From JALHVH01 sp963773685 (GTDB lineage Bacteria > Acidobacteriota > Aminicenantia > Aminicenantales > Saccharicenantaceae), in assembly GCA_963773685.1 (NCBI GenBank), contig CAVZBY010000011.1, forward strand, positions 248,001-312,000: a stretch of DNA of 64,000 nucleotides, in the 5' to 3' direction. Numbering within the stretch: the first letter of the stretch is position 1; every line of letters begins with the position of its first letter. A model generated the notes under the pieces. That model saw only the letters and a program-made list of their open reading frames with translations, did not search any database and was not told the origin of the DNA. Below, piece after piece: positions 53,502 through 62,335 of the stretch. A program made the position numbers and the translations under genes.

Positions 53502-53996
53502 ATGAACGAAAGACGTCCATCGATGCTCACGCCCGCGCTCCTCGGAGGAGCCGTCGCCGGCGTCCTCTCGGGGCTCCCCTTCCTGAATTGCCTGTGCTGT
53601 CTCTGGATCATCGGAGGGGCCATGCTGGCCGCCTACCTTCTGGCCAAGGATTCGCCCGTCTCGCTCACGTCCGGGGACGGGGCCGTCGTCGGGGCCCTGT
53701 CCGGGATCGCGGCGGCGGTCGTCGATTCTCTCATCGGCATCCCTCTCCGGGGGCTCAACCTGGCCGTCATGCGCCGGATGTTCGACCGCCTGGCCGAGTT
53801 CGCCGACGAGATGCCCTCGGGATGGGAGAACTGGATCGACCGGAGCGCCGGAGGGTTCTCCGTCCCCATGTTCTTCATCGGTCTCTTCTTATCCGCTGCG
53901 ATCTTCGCGGCGGTGGGAGCGCTCGGCGGGATCATCGGGGCGTCCCTGTTCGGCCGCAAGCCCCAACCCTCCCAAGGAGCGAACGTTGCGCCTTAA
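53502..53996 (+). CDS. hypothetical membrane protein with Cys-rich second segment
   Basis: A 164-residue protein with ~4 membrane segments; the first contains GLPFLNCLCCLWIIGGAML, a compact cysteine cluster in a helix, and the last is IFAAVGALGGIIGASLFG. I do not recognise the family with confidence. GGAGGAG precedes the ATG. Its end overlaps the lipid kinase start by 11 bp. Confidence 0.6.
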   Translation: MNERRPSMLTPALLGGAVAGVLSGLPFLNCLCCLWIIGGAMLAAYLLAKDSPVSLTSGDGAVVGALSGIAAAVVDSLIGIPLRGLNLAVMRRMFDRLAEFADEMPSGWENWIDRSAGGFSVPMFFIGLFLSAAIFAAVGALGGIIGASLFGRKPQPSQGANVAP

Positions 53997-54924
53997 GACC
54001 AGGGTCATCGTCAACCCCGAATCCAACCGGGGCCGGACTCGGCGGCGTTGGACCGAGATCAAGGCGGGGCTCCTCCACTTCGTCAAGGAATTCCGCTACG
54101 ATTTCACCGAAAAGCCCTTCGAGGCCATCGAGCTCACCCGGGCCGCCATCAAGGACGGCACGGAGCTCATCATCGGCGTCGGCGGCGACGGGACCATGCA
54201 CGAGATCGCCAACGGCTTCTACGAGAACGCCCGGATCATCAACCCCGAGACCAGCCTGGGCATCGTGCCCTCCGGGACGGGATGCGACCTGACCAAGAGC
54301 CTGAATATTCCGGCCGGGCTCAAGGACGCCCTCAAGGTCATCACGGAAGCCCCTTCGGCCCGGATCGACGTCGGCCGGGCGACGTTCCGGTCGGCGTCCG
54401 GCGGCCCCATGGAGCGCGTCTTCCTCAATATCGCCGATTTTGGGATCGGCGGCGAGGTTGTCCGGAAGGTCAACGAGCGCCGCCTGGAGCGCCGGGCTTC
54501 GTCCTACGTCCGCTGCCTCATCGAGACCATGGCCCAATACCGGAACAAGAGGCTCGGCATCCGGATCGACGGCCGCGACCTCCCGGAGAGCGATTACCTC
54601 ATCGGCGCCATCGCCAACGGCCGGGTCTTCGGAAAGGGCATGAAGGTCGCCCCGGAGGCCAAGCTCGACGACGGACTCTTCGACATGGTCCTTGTCAAGG
54701 GCATGAGGTTCCTCGAGTTCTGCCGCCACGGCTGGAAGCTCATCAACGGCAGCCACCTCTCCGTCCCCAAGATCAGCCTCATCCGCGGCCGTCGCATCGA
54801 GGCGGTGTCCCGGCGGGAGGAGGACGTCCTCCTCGAGCTCGACGGCGAACAGCTGGGAACGCTCCCGGCGACTTTCGAGATCGTGCCGGGCGCGATGCTC
54901 GTCAAGGGGTATCCGGCCACGTAA
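53986..54924 (+). CDS. diacylglycerol/sphingosine kinase-like lipid kinase (YegS/BmrU family)
   Basis: A 312-residue DAGK-catalytic-domain protein: VIVNPESNRGR at the start, the nucleotide motif IGVGGDGTMHEIANGF, IVPSGTGCDLTKSLNIP and a C-terminal beta domain with LELDGEQLG. It phosphorylates a lipid such as diacylglycerol; the exact lipid is unknown. The start is TTG 53986, preceded by AAGGAG and overlapping the upstream gene by 11 bp. Confidence 0.88.
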   Translation: MRLKTRVIVNPESNRGRTRRRWTEIKAGLLHFVKEFRYDFTEKPFEAIELTRAAIKDGTELIIGVGGDGTMHEIANGFYENARIINPETSLGIVPSGTGCDLTKSLNIPAGLKDALKVITEAPSARIDVGRATFRSASGGPMERVFLNIADFGIGGEVVRKVNERRLERRASSYVRCLIETMAQYRNKRLGIRIDGRDLPESDYLIGAIANGRVFGKGMKVAPEAKLDDGLFDMVLVKGMRFLEFCRHGWKLINGSHLSVPKISLIRGRRIEAVSRREEDVLLELDGEQLGTLPATFEIVPGAMLVKGYPAT

Positions 54925-54928
54925 GCGT

Positions 54929-54944
54929 CCTCCCGTCCGGGAGG
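54929..54944. terminator. hairpin between convergent lipid kinase and lytic transglycosylase genes
   Basis: CCTCCCG (54929-54935) pairs perfectly with CGGGAGG (54938-54944), 5 nt after the kinase stop and 2 nt before the transglycosylase stop. It would form on both transcripts; no U-tract is present. Confidence 0.4.
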
Positions 54945-54945
54945 C

Positions 54946-55509
54946 TCAATTCGACGTGTTCAGGGCGTAGAGGCGCGGGTCGTTGGTGAGGACGAGGTTC
55001 CCGTCGGCGTCGTAATACTTGTAGATGATCGTGCGGGTCCGGATGTTCGCGAACTTGTAGCCGGACTGGATGCGCTTGATGTAGGCCCGCGTCTCCGCGT
55101 AGGGCGGGATGCCTTTGTATTTCTTGACGGCTTCCTGACCGGCGTTGTAGGCGGCGAGAACGAGGCTCGTCTTTCCCCCATAGAGCTTGATCAGGTCCTT
55201 GAGGTACTTCGTGCCGCCCTCGATATTCTGCTCCGGGTCGATGAAGTTGTCGACGCCGTAGGCCTTCCCGGTGGCCGGCATCAGCTGCATGAGCCCGATG
55301 GCGCCCTTCGGGGACACCGCCGTGCTCTCGTAGTTCGACTCGGCCCGGATGATGGCGTGGATGAGGTCCGACTCGACACCGTGCTTCTTGGCCACCTTCT
55401 TGACCACGGGATCATAGGCCTTCCGCGAGGGGTCCAGAGGCAGGGCCCGGAGCGATAGAGATATCCCCACAAGCAGAAAAATGAGCCCGGCCACGAGAGG
55501 TCTTTTCAT
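54946..55509 (-). CDS. lytic transglycosylase, SLT domain (MltC/Slt-like)
   Basis: A 187-residue exported lytic transglycosylase: signal peptide (residues ~1-22), catalytic E57 in IIRAESNYE, then GLMQLMPATGKAYG and LAAYNAGQEAV, the family's standard motifs. It cleaves the MurNAc-GlcNAc bond of peptidoglycan. The C-terminal extension (YKYYDADGNLVLTNDP) resembles the DUF4124-like tail found on some bacterial transglycosylases. It lies 71 nt downstream of alaS on the same strand. Confidence 0.9.
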   Translation of the reverse strand: MKRPLVAGLIFLLVGISLSLRALPLDPSRKAYDPVVKKVAKKHGVESDLIHAIIRAESNYESTAVSPKGAIGLMQLMPATGKAYGVDNFIDPEQNIEGGTKYLKDLIKLYGGKTSLVLAAYNAGQEAVKKYKGIPPYAETRAYIKRIQSGYKFANIRTRTIIYKYYDADGNLVLTNDPRLYALNTSN

Positions 55510-55580
55510 CGGTCCCTTGGCATCATCATGTCAAAATGGCGTGCGTTTGGCAATCCCCTCTTGGGGTGATATTTCAGGGC

Positions 55581-58222
55581 CTATTCCCGGGCCAGCTTTT
55601 CGACGATCGCAGGGCTCCCGGCCAGGGCATCGTCCAGGGCCGCGGGGTTCGATCCCCCGGCCTGGGCGAAATCCGGGCGGCCGCCTCCCCCCCGCCGACG
55701 AGCGGGGCGAGCTCCCGGATGATGGCCCCGGCCTGGACCCGGGACGTCAGGTCCTTAGAGACCGAAACGACCAGAAAGGCCTTCCCCTCGAGCGCGGAGC
55801 CGAGGATGACCACCCCGGTGACGAGCTTCTGCTTCAGGGAATCGGAGAGCTCCCTGAGCTCGGTCATGTCGAGGCCCTCAGCCTTCCGGACGAGGACGGG
55901 GATGCCCTTGACGGTCCGGACGCCCTCGCCCGCTTCCCCGAACTGCTCCCGGGCGAGCTTGCGGCGCAGGGCGCGATTCTCCTTTTCCGCATCCTCGAGG
56001 GCGGCGCGGAGCTTCTCGATCCGGGATGCGGCCTCCTTCCTCGGGACGCCCAGTCCCTGCTCCACTCCAGCCACAAGGTCCTCGAGATCCCGGACGTGGC
56101 GGACGGCCTCCCCTCCGGTCACGGCCTCGATCCGGCGCATGCCGGCGGCGACGCTCGATTCCGAAAGGATCTTGAACAGCCCGATCTCCCCCGTGGCGTG
56201 GACGTGGATCCCTCCGCAAAGCTCCTTGCTGAAGTCGCCCACCCGGACCAGCCGGACCGTTTCCCCGTACTTCTCCTCGAAAATGGCCATGGCCCCTTCC
56301 CGGATGCCCTCTTCGAGGGAGGTGACGCGCGTCGTGACCGCGAGGTCCTCCCGGACCTTCTCGTTGACCAGGTCCTCGACCTTGCGGATCTCCTCGGGCC
56401 GCATGGCCGCGAAGTGGGAGAAATCGAACCTCAGCCTCTTGTCCGAGACGAGGGAGCCGGCCTGCTTGACGTGGTCCCCGAGGACTTGGCGCAGGGCCGC
56501 GTGGAGGAGATGGGTCGCCGTATGGTTCCCGGAGATGGCCTTCCGGCGCTCGAGGTCGGCCCGGACATCGACTCGGTCGCCGGCGGCCAGGGTACCCGAC
56601 AGGGCTTTGACGCCATGGGCGATGATCTCGGGAGTCAGGTAGTAGGCGTTCTTTATCAGCCCGGAGAAGAGGCCGTTCTTGAGGACCCCCGTGTCCCCGA
56701 CCTGTCCCCCGGCCTCGGCGTAGACGGGGGTGCGGTCGAGGACGACCTCCCCCTCCTCCCCGGGCCCGAGCCGGGAGGCGCGCTTCCCCTCCTTGAGGAC
56801 GGCGAGCACCTCGGCGTCGAAGACCTCGGCGGTCTCGTGCGCTTCGGAGCGGACGGCGAGGTCCTTCAGCTCCTCGTAGGCCATTTTGGCCTTCTGTTTG
56901 GCGCCGCCCTTCCAGGACAGCCGCGCCCGGTCTCTTTGGACCTCGAGCTCGCGGGAAAAGCCCGTCCCGTCGACGGCCAGGCCCCTTTCGGCCGCCAGCT
57001 CCTCGCTGAGGTCGAGCGGGAACCCGAAGGTGTCGTAGAGCTTGAACGCCCGTTCCCCGGAGATCGTCGTCGAGCCCTCTTTTCGGGTCTCGGCGGCGAG
57101 CTGGTCGAAGATGCGCAGGCCGGAGGCCAGGGTCGAGGCGAAACGCTCCTCCTCGGCCAGGCAGACCCGGGAAATGTAGTCCATGGAGGCCAGGAGCTCG
57201 GGATAGGCGTCTTTCATGATGTCGCCGACCCCGCCGGTGAGCTTGTAGAGGAACGGCTCTTCGATCCCGATCAGGTTCCCGTTCCGGAACGCCCGGCGGA
57301 TGAGGCGCCGCAGGACATAGCCGCGGCCGTCGTTGGCCGGGCTCACGCCGTCGCCGATGAGGAACGTCACGGCCCGGACGTGATCGGCGATGACCCGGAC
57401 CGAGACGTCCCCGGCGTCGCCGGCGGGATACTCCCTCCGGGCCGATTCGCAGACCGCCTCGATGAGCGGCATGAACAGGTCGGTGTCGTAATTGCTGCGC
57501 TTGCCCTGGAGGACGGCGGCCATCCGTTCGAGGCCCATGCCGGTATCGATGGAGGGGGACGGGAGCGGCGCCAAGCCTCCCTTCCCGTCCTGGTTGAATT
57601 CCATGAAGACGAGGTTCCAGAGCTCGACGAACCGGTCGCTCCCCTTCTCGATGAGCCCGCGCGGGTCGCCCGGCTCGATGTCCGCGCCGAGGTCCCAGTG
57701 GAGCTCGGAGCACGGGCCGCAGGGGCCCGTGTCCCCCATGGACCACCAGTTATCCCTCTTGCCGTAGCGGAAGATCCGGTCCGCGGGGACGCCGATGTCG
57801 CGCTCCCAGATCCGGTAGGCTTCGTCGTCCTCCTCGTAGACCGTGGCGTAGAGGCGCCCGGACTCGAGGCCGAAGACGCCGGTCATGAGCTCCCAGGCGA
57901 AGGCGACGGCTTCACTCTTGAAATAATCGCCGAAGGAGAAGTTCCCGAGCATCTCGAAGAACGTGTGGTGCTTGGCGGTCCGGCCGACCGTCTCCAGGTC
58001 GTTGTGTTTCCCGCTGACGCGCATGCACTTCTGGACCGAGACGGCCCGCCGGTAGCTTCGCGTCTCCAGGCCGAGGAAGACGTTCTTGAACTGGTTCATC
58101 CCCGCGTTGGTGAACAGGATCGTCGGGTCGTCCTTGGGGAGAAGCGACGAGCTCTTGACGGTCTTGTGTCCCCGGCGGGAGAAATACTCGAGGAAGGTCT
58201 CGCGGATCCGCTGCGACGTCAT
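55581..58222 (-). CDS. alaS: alanyl-tRNA synthetase, one frame break near the C-terminus
   Basis: A ~880-residue AlaRS after restoring one base in a C-run (G-run on the coding strand) at ~55684-55700; without it the last ~35 residues are scrambled. Motifs: FLEYFSRRGHK and LFTNAGMNQFK at the N-terminus, HHTFFEMLGNFSFGDYF, the editing-domain HTATHLLHA and CGGIHVHATGEIG, and a restored C-terminal GGGGRPDFAQAGG ending VEKLARE. It charges tRNA-Ala and edits Ser/Gly. ATG 58222 overlaps the pilT stop by 4 bp. As this gene is essential, a sequence error is the likely cause of the break. Confidence 0.94.
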
Positions 58223-59376
58223 CGACCCTCTTCTTCCGTTCCCCCCTCGGCCCGCTCGACCTTGCTCATCTGCTTCTCCATCTCCTCCATGGCGATGTCC
58301 AGGGTCGACTGGATGCCCATGACCCGGAGCTTGAAGTTGTCGGGGTTGGACGAATACTTCATCCCCTGCTCGAAGGAGATGTAGCCGTCCCGGTAGAGCT
58401 GGTAGATGGACTGGTCGAACGTCTGCATGCCGTATTGAGAGACGCCGGAGGCGACCGCGTCCCGGATGAGGGAGGTCTTGTCCCTGTCCGCGACGCATTC
58501 CGCGATGTAGGGCGTGGAGATCATGACCTCGACGGCCGGGACCCGTCCCTGGCCGTCCATCCTCGGGATGAGCCGCATGGAGATGATGGATTTCAGGATC
58601 GAGGCGAGCTGGAGCCGGACCTGGCGCTGATGATGCGGCGCGAAGACCGAGATGATGCGGTTGATGCTCTCGGGAGCGTCCAGGGTGTGCAGGGTGCTGA
58701 AGACGAGGTGGCCCGTTTCGGCGGCGAGGAGGGCCGTCTCGATGGTGTCCAGGTCGCGCATCTCGCCCACCAGGATGACGTCGGGGTCCTCGCGGAGGCA
58801 GGCCCGAAGGCCCCGCGAGAAGGTCATGACGTCCATCCCGACCTCCCTCTGGCTGATCGAGCTCTTCTTGTCCTTGTGGAGGTACTCGATGGGGTCCTCG
58901 ATGGTGATGATGTTCTCCCGGCGGTAGGTGTTGATGTAGTCGAGCATGGCGGCCAGGGTGGTCGTCTTGCCGCTCCCCGTCGTCCCCGTGACGAGGACGA
59001 GGCCGCGCTGGGCGAAAGCGATCTTCTCCAGGACCTCGGGCAGGAGCAGCTGCCGGACCGTCTTGACCTCGAGCGGGATGATGCGGAGGGCGATGGCCAG
59101 GGAGCCGCGCTGGTGGAAGATGCTTCCCCGGAAGCGGCCGAAGCCCTGCAGGCTGTAGGCGAAATCGAGGTCGAGGTCCTCCGTGAGACGGACCTTCTGG
59201 AAATCCGTCATCATCTGGCCCGCCAGGCTCTCGGTGTCCTGGCTCGTGAGCCGGGGGAAGCCCGTCAGCGGCGTCAGGGTCCCGTGGACGCGGACCATCG
59301 GGTGGTTCCCCGCCTTCAGGTGAAGGTCCGAAGCGTCCCTCTCGATGGCGATCTTCAGGAATTCATCGATGACCAT
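58219..59376 (-). CDS. pilT: type IV pilus retraction ATPase PilT
   Basis: A 385-residue PilT: N-terminal SDLHLKAGNHPMVRVHG, Walker A GTTGSGKTTTLAAML, the Asp-box region TIEDPIEYLH, Walker B ILVGEMRDLDTIETAL and His-box HLVFSTLHTLDAPE, followed by the C-terminal bundle. It powers pilus retraction and twitching. No other pilus genes are in the window. It overlaps alaS by 4 bp (ATGA). Confidence 0.94.
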   Translation of the reverse strand: MVIDEFLKIAIERDASDLHLKAGNHPMVRVHGTLTPLTGFPRLTSQDTESLAGQMMTDFQKVRLTEDLDLDFAYSLQGFGRFRGSIFHQRGSLAIALRIIPLEVKTVRQLLLPEVLEKIAFAQRGLVLVTGTTGSGKTTTLAAMLDYINTYRRENIITIEDPIEYLHKDKKSSISQREVGMDVMTFSRGLRACLREDPDVILVGEMRDLDTIETALLAAETGHLVFSTLHTLDAPESINRIISVFAPHHQRQVRLQLASILKSIISMRLIPRMDGQGRVPAVEVMISTPYIAECVADRDKTSLIRDAVASGVSQYGMQTFDQSIYQLYRDGYISFEQGMKYSSNPDNFKLRVMGIQSTLDIAMEEMEKQMSKVERAEGGTEEEGR

Positions 59377-59503
59377 GGGCCTCTCCTTGATCCCGGAATT
59401 ATCAGAGATACCTCAGTCGCCCGGCTCCTCCGAAAACTCCCGAGCCTTTTTGGTTCATTTCATGGTATCGCAATCCCCGGCCCCAAGTCAACCGGACGCC
59501 GGC

Positions 59504-60442
59504 TCAGACCGATTCCCCGCAGTGGGGGCAGTTCCTGGATTTCAGGGGCAGAGGACGGCGGCAGTTCCAGCAGAGGGCGGCCTTGCGGGCCTCCCGGGCC
59601 TTGATCCGGGAGAAGATGTCCTCGATCTCCGAGCTCTTCGTGTCCCGGCCCTTGAAGAGGGACAGGCCCCGGATGATCTCCCCGGCTCCCTGATAGCGGT
59701 CTTCGACCCTGGAGGCGAGGCACTTCATGATGATCTCGTCGACCTCCTTCGGCACCTTGTGGTTCCGGATCCTGGGGGGCGTGATCTTCCCCTGCTGGGC
59801 TTTCTCCAGGATCTTGAAGGGGTCCGGGTCGAAGATGGGCGGCCGCCCGATGATCATCTCGTAGAAGATGCAGCCGATGGAATAGACGTCCGAGGCGTAG
59901 GAGGCCTTCCCCATGAACTGCTCGGGGGCCATATACGGCGGCGACCCGATCCGCGTCGAGGCGTAGGGGACGGAATTCAGCCAGGCCGAGGTCCCGAAAT
60001 CCGTGATCTTGACCGTCGCGTCCTCGGAGACGATGATGTTCGAAGGCCGGAGGTCACGGTGGATGATCCGGTTCTTGTGGGCATGGTCGATGCCGTAGGC
60101 GACCTGCCGGACATAATCCATGGCCTGCTCGCAGTCGAGGACCTTTTCCTTCTCGAGGATACGTTCGAGCGTCCGGCCCTTGACGTACTCCATGACCATG
60201 AAGAAGACGTTCTTCTCCTTCTCCGCCGAGATCATCCGGACGATGTTCGGGTGGTTGAGGGCGGCCTGGAGCCGCGGCTCCTTGAGGAGCTTGTAGAGCT
60301 CGACCGATTGCTTGTGGGGGACCTTGAGGGCGACCTTGATGTCGAGCCAGGTATCCTTGGCCAGGAAGACGGACCCGAATCCCCCGCTCCCGAGGGACCG
60401 GATGATCTCGTACTTCCCGACCTTCTGTCCTTGCAGGAACAT
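59504..60442 (-). CDS. Hanks-type Ser/Thr protein kinase with C-terminal zinc ribbon
   Basis: A 312-residue soluble kinase: glycine loop LGSGGFGSVF (17-26), VALK with K40, catalytic loop HRDLRPSN (D130) and DFG at D148, then TRIGSPPYMAPEQF. The catalytic-loop lysine that follows HRDL is Arg here. There is no membrane segment or PASTA domain. The last ~25 residues form a zinc ribbon (CWNCRR then CPHCGE). It starts one base after rsmE ends, in the chaperone operon, so it may respond to protein-folding stress; this is inference. Confidence 0.9.
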   Translation of the reverse strand: MFLQGQKVGKYEIIRSLGSGGFGSVFLAKDTWLDIKVALKVPHKQSVELYKLLKEPRLQAALNHPNIVRMISAEKEKNVFFMVMEYVKGRTLERILEKEKVLDCEQAMDYVRQVAYGIDHAHKNRIIHRDLRPSNIIVSEDATVKITDFGTSAWLNSVPYASTRIGSPPYMAPEQFMGKASYASDVYSIGCIFYEMIIGRPPIFDPDPFKILEKAQQGKITPPRIRNHKVPKEVDEIIMKCLASRVEDRYQGAGEIIRGLSLFKGRDTKSSEIEDIFSRIKAREARKAALCWNCRRPLPLKSRNCPHCGESV

Positions 60443-60443
60443 G

Positions 60444-61187
60444 TCACCCGCCCCAGAAATGCGCGATCATCCCGACGGCGACGATCGTCGCGGTCTCGGC
60501 CCGGAGGACGGTCCGCCCAAGGCTGACGGCCTCGAACCCTCCTCCTTTCAATCTCGTTTCCTCGTCATCCGTCCAACCGCCTTCCGGCCCCGTGAGCAGG
60601 ACCGCGGACGGCGGTCCCGCGAACGGTCTTCCCGCCCCGGCCAGGACTTCCCGAAGGAGCATCCCCCCGCTCTCGGAGAGATAGAGCCTGCGGCCTTCGG
60701 CTTCCCGGCCGGCGAAGTCCCCGAGCGGGGTGAACGGCCCGATCGAGGTCACGGCCGGGCGGCGGCTCTGCTTGGCGGCTTCGAGGGCGATCTTCCTCCA
60801 GCGTTCGACCTTCTTCCCGCCGTCCCCGGCGAGGCCCTGAAGGGACCGGGCCGTGAGAACGGGCACGAGCGACCTTGACACCGAGCTCGGCCGCCTTGCG
60901 GACGACAAGGTCCATGTTCGCCGGCTTGATGAGCGCCTGGCCGAGCGTGAGGGCCACGCCCGGCGTCCTCGGCCGCGGCGGGCCCGACGATCCGGATGCG
61001 GCTCCGGTCCTTTCCCGACGGTCTCGACCTCGGCCAGGAAACGATTCCCCGTCCGGTCGAAGATCCAGATCTCCTCCCCAGGCTTGATCCGGGCCACGCG
61101 CGCCAGGTGATGATGCTCGGCCCCTTCGAGCCAGGCCCGCGAGGCGGCCGGGTCGATCCGCTCCAGGAAGAACTGTTTCGACGTCAA
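60444..61187 (-). CDS. rsmE: 16S rRNA m3U1498 methyltransferase RsmE, three frame breaks
   Basis: A ~246-residue RsmE after removing three extra bases at ~61010, ~60961 and ~60873. The frames then join into FDRTGNRFLAEVETVGK, VALTLGQALIKPANMDLV, RKAAELGV, LVPVLTARS, KIALEAAKQSRR, and the knotted SPOUT end LLTGPEGGWTDDE and LGRTVLRAETA. It methylates U1498 of 16S rRNA. I chose TTG 61187, 19 nt after the dnaJ stop, just before TSKQFFLERI; the start is uncertain. Three breaks within ~140 bp make local sequence error likely. Confidence 0.82.
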   Translation of the reverse strand: MTSKQFFLERIDPAASRAWLEGAEHHHLARVARIKPGEEIWIFDRTGNRFLAEVETVGKGPEPHPDRRARRGRGRRAWPSRSARRSSSRRTWTLSSARRPSSVSRSLVPVLTARSLQGLAGDGGKKVERWRKIALEAAKQSRRPAVTSIGPFTPLGDFAGREAEGRRLYLSESGGMLLREVLAGAGRPFAGPPSAVLLTGPEGGWTDDEETRLKGGGFEAVSLGRTVLRAETATIVAVGMIAHFWGG

Positions 61188-61206
61188 CGGCCCCGTCCAG
61201 CTCCCG

Positions 61207-62331
61207 TCAATGGACGATGTTCCTGACCTTGGAGGCGACGCTCCGGTCCACGGCATCCACGACCTCGCCCCGGAGCTCGGCCAGCTTGAGCAGGACGGCC
61301 TTCTGTTCCTTGGACAGGTCGGACGGCGTCCGCACCGCGATCTTCACGAAAAGGTCCCCCTTCCGATGGCTCCCGACTTCGCGAAGGCCCTTGCCCTTGA
61401 GGCGGAACGTGTCGCCCGACTGGACCCCCGCCGGGACCTTCAGGATCTCGGACCCTTCGAACGTCGGGACCTCGACCCGCGCCCCCAGCGCGGCCTGGGC
61501 GAACGAAAGCGGGATCTCGCAGAGGAGGTCGTTCCCCTCCCGCTCGAAGAAATCGTGCTTCCGGACGCGCGTGATGACATAAAGGTCTCCCCGGCGCATG
61601 CCCTGGTCCCCGGCCTCCCCCTCCGAGGCGACCCGGAGCCGGGTGCCGTCCTCGACCCCGGCCGGGATCTTGATCTTCAGGGTCGTCCGGTCCTTGACCT
61701 TCCCGGTTCCCTGGCACGTCCCGCAGGGCGAGGCGATGATCTCGCCGGTCCCGCCGCAGTGCGAGCAGGTCCGGGAAACGGTGAAGAAGCCCTGTTGATA
61801 TCGGATCTGCCCCCGGCCCTGGCAGGCCGGACAGGCCGCTATCTGCGTTCCGGGCTTGAGCTTGGACCCCTCGCAGGCGGGACAGCGCTCGTGGCGCGTG
61901 AGCTTGACCTCTTTGTCGGCGCCCAGGGCGGCCTCTTCGAGCCCGATCTCCAGCTCGAGGGCCAGGTCCCGTCCCCGTTGGGGGCGGTTCGCCCGGCGCC
62001 TGTCCGTGCCCCCGAAGAAGTCGCCGAAGCTGAAGCCGAAAAAGTTCCCCAGGATGTCCTCGAAGTCCATGAATACGGACGGGTCGAATCCGGGAGCGCC
62101 CCGGCCCTTCAGCCCTTCCGAGCCGTAGCGGTCGTAGACGGACCTTTTATCCGGATCGATGAGGACGCTGTAGGCTTCGGCCGCCAGCTTGAAGCGCTCT
62201 TCGGCCTCCCGGTTCCCGGGGTTCCGGTCCGGATGGTGCTTGAGCGCCTCCTGACGGTAGGCCTTCTTGATCTCCTCCGGGGAGGCGCCGGAAGGCACTC
62301 CCAGGATCTCGTAGAAATTGCGTTCGGACAT
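61207..62331 (-). CDS. dnaJ: chaperone protein DnaJ
   Basis: A 374-residue type I DnaJ: J domain with HPDRNPGN (~33-40), a Gly/Phe-rich region (GFSFGDFFGG), four zinc repeats (CPACEGSK, CPACQGRG, CSHCGGTG, CGTCQGTG) and the C-terminal substrate-binding domains. The first repeat ends GSK instead of GxG. It delivers clients to DnaK and stimulates its ATPase. It starts 4 nt after dnaK stops. Confidence 0.96.
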   Translation of the reverse strand: MSERNFYEILGVPSGASPEEIKKAYRQEALKHHPDRNPGNREAEERFKLAAEAYSVLIDPDKRSVYDRYGSEGLKGRGAPGFDPSVFMDFEDILGNFFGFSFGDFFGGTDRRRANRPQRGRDLALELEIGLEEAALGADKEVKLTRHERCPACEGSKLKPGTQIAACPACQGRGQIRYQQGFFTVSRTCSHCGGTGEIIASPCGTCQGTGKVKDRTTLKIKIPAGVEDGTRLRVASEGEAGDQGMRRGDLYVITRVRKHDFFEREGNDLLCEIPLSFAQAALGARVEVPTFEGSEILKVPAGVQSGDTFRLKGKGLREVGSHRKGDLFVKIAVRTPSDLSKEQKAVLLKLAELRGEVVDAVDRSVASKVRNIVH

Positions 62332-62335
62332 CTTA

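Noticed and set aside
55481..58384. A 967-codon open frame antisense to alaS
   Set aside because: Shadow of the GC-rich alaS codons; composition is D/L/P/G-rich with no recognisable motif.
59411..59455. GGCTC ... GAGCC stem followed by TTTTT, intrinsic-terminator-like
   Set aside because: The U-tract orientation is for plus-strand transcription, but all genes here are on the minus strand; the stem is only 5 bp with a 14-nt loop.
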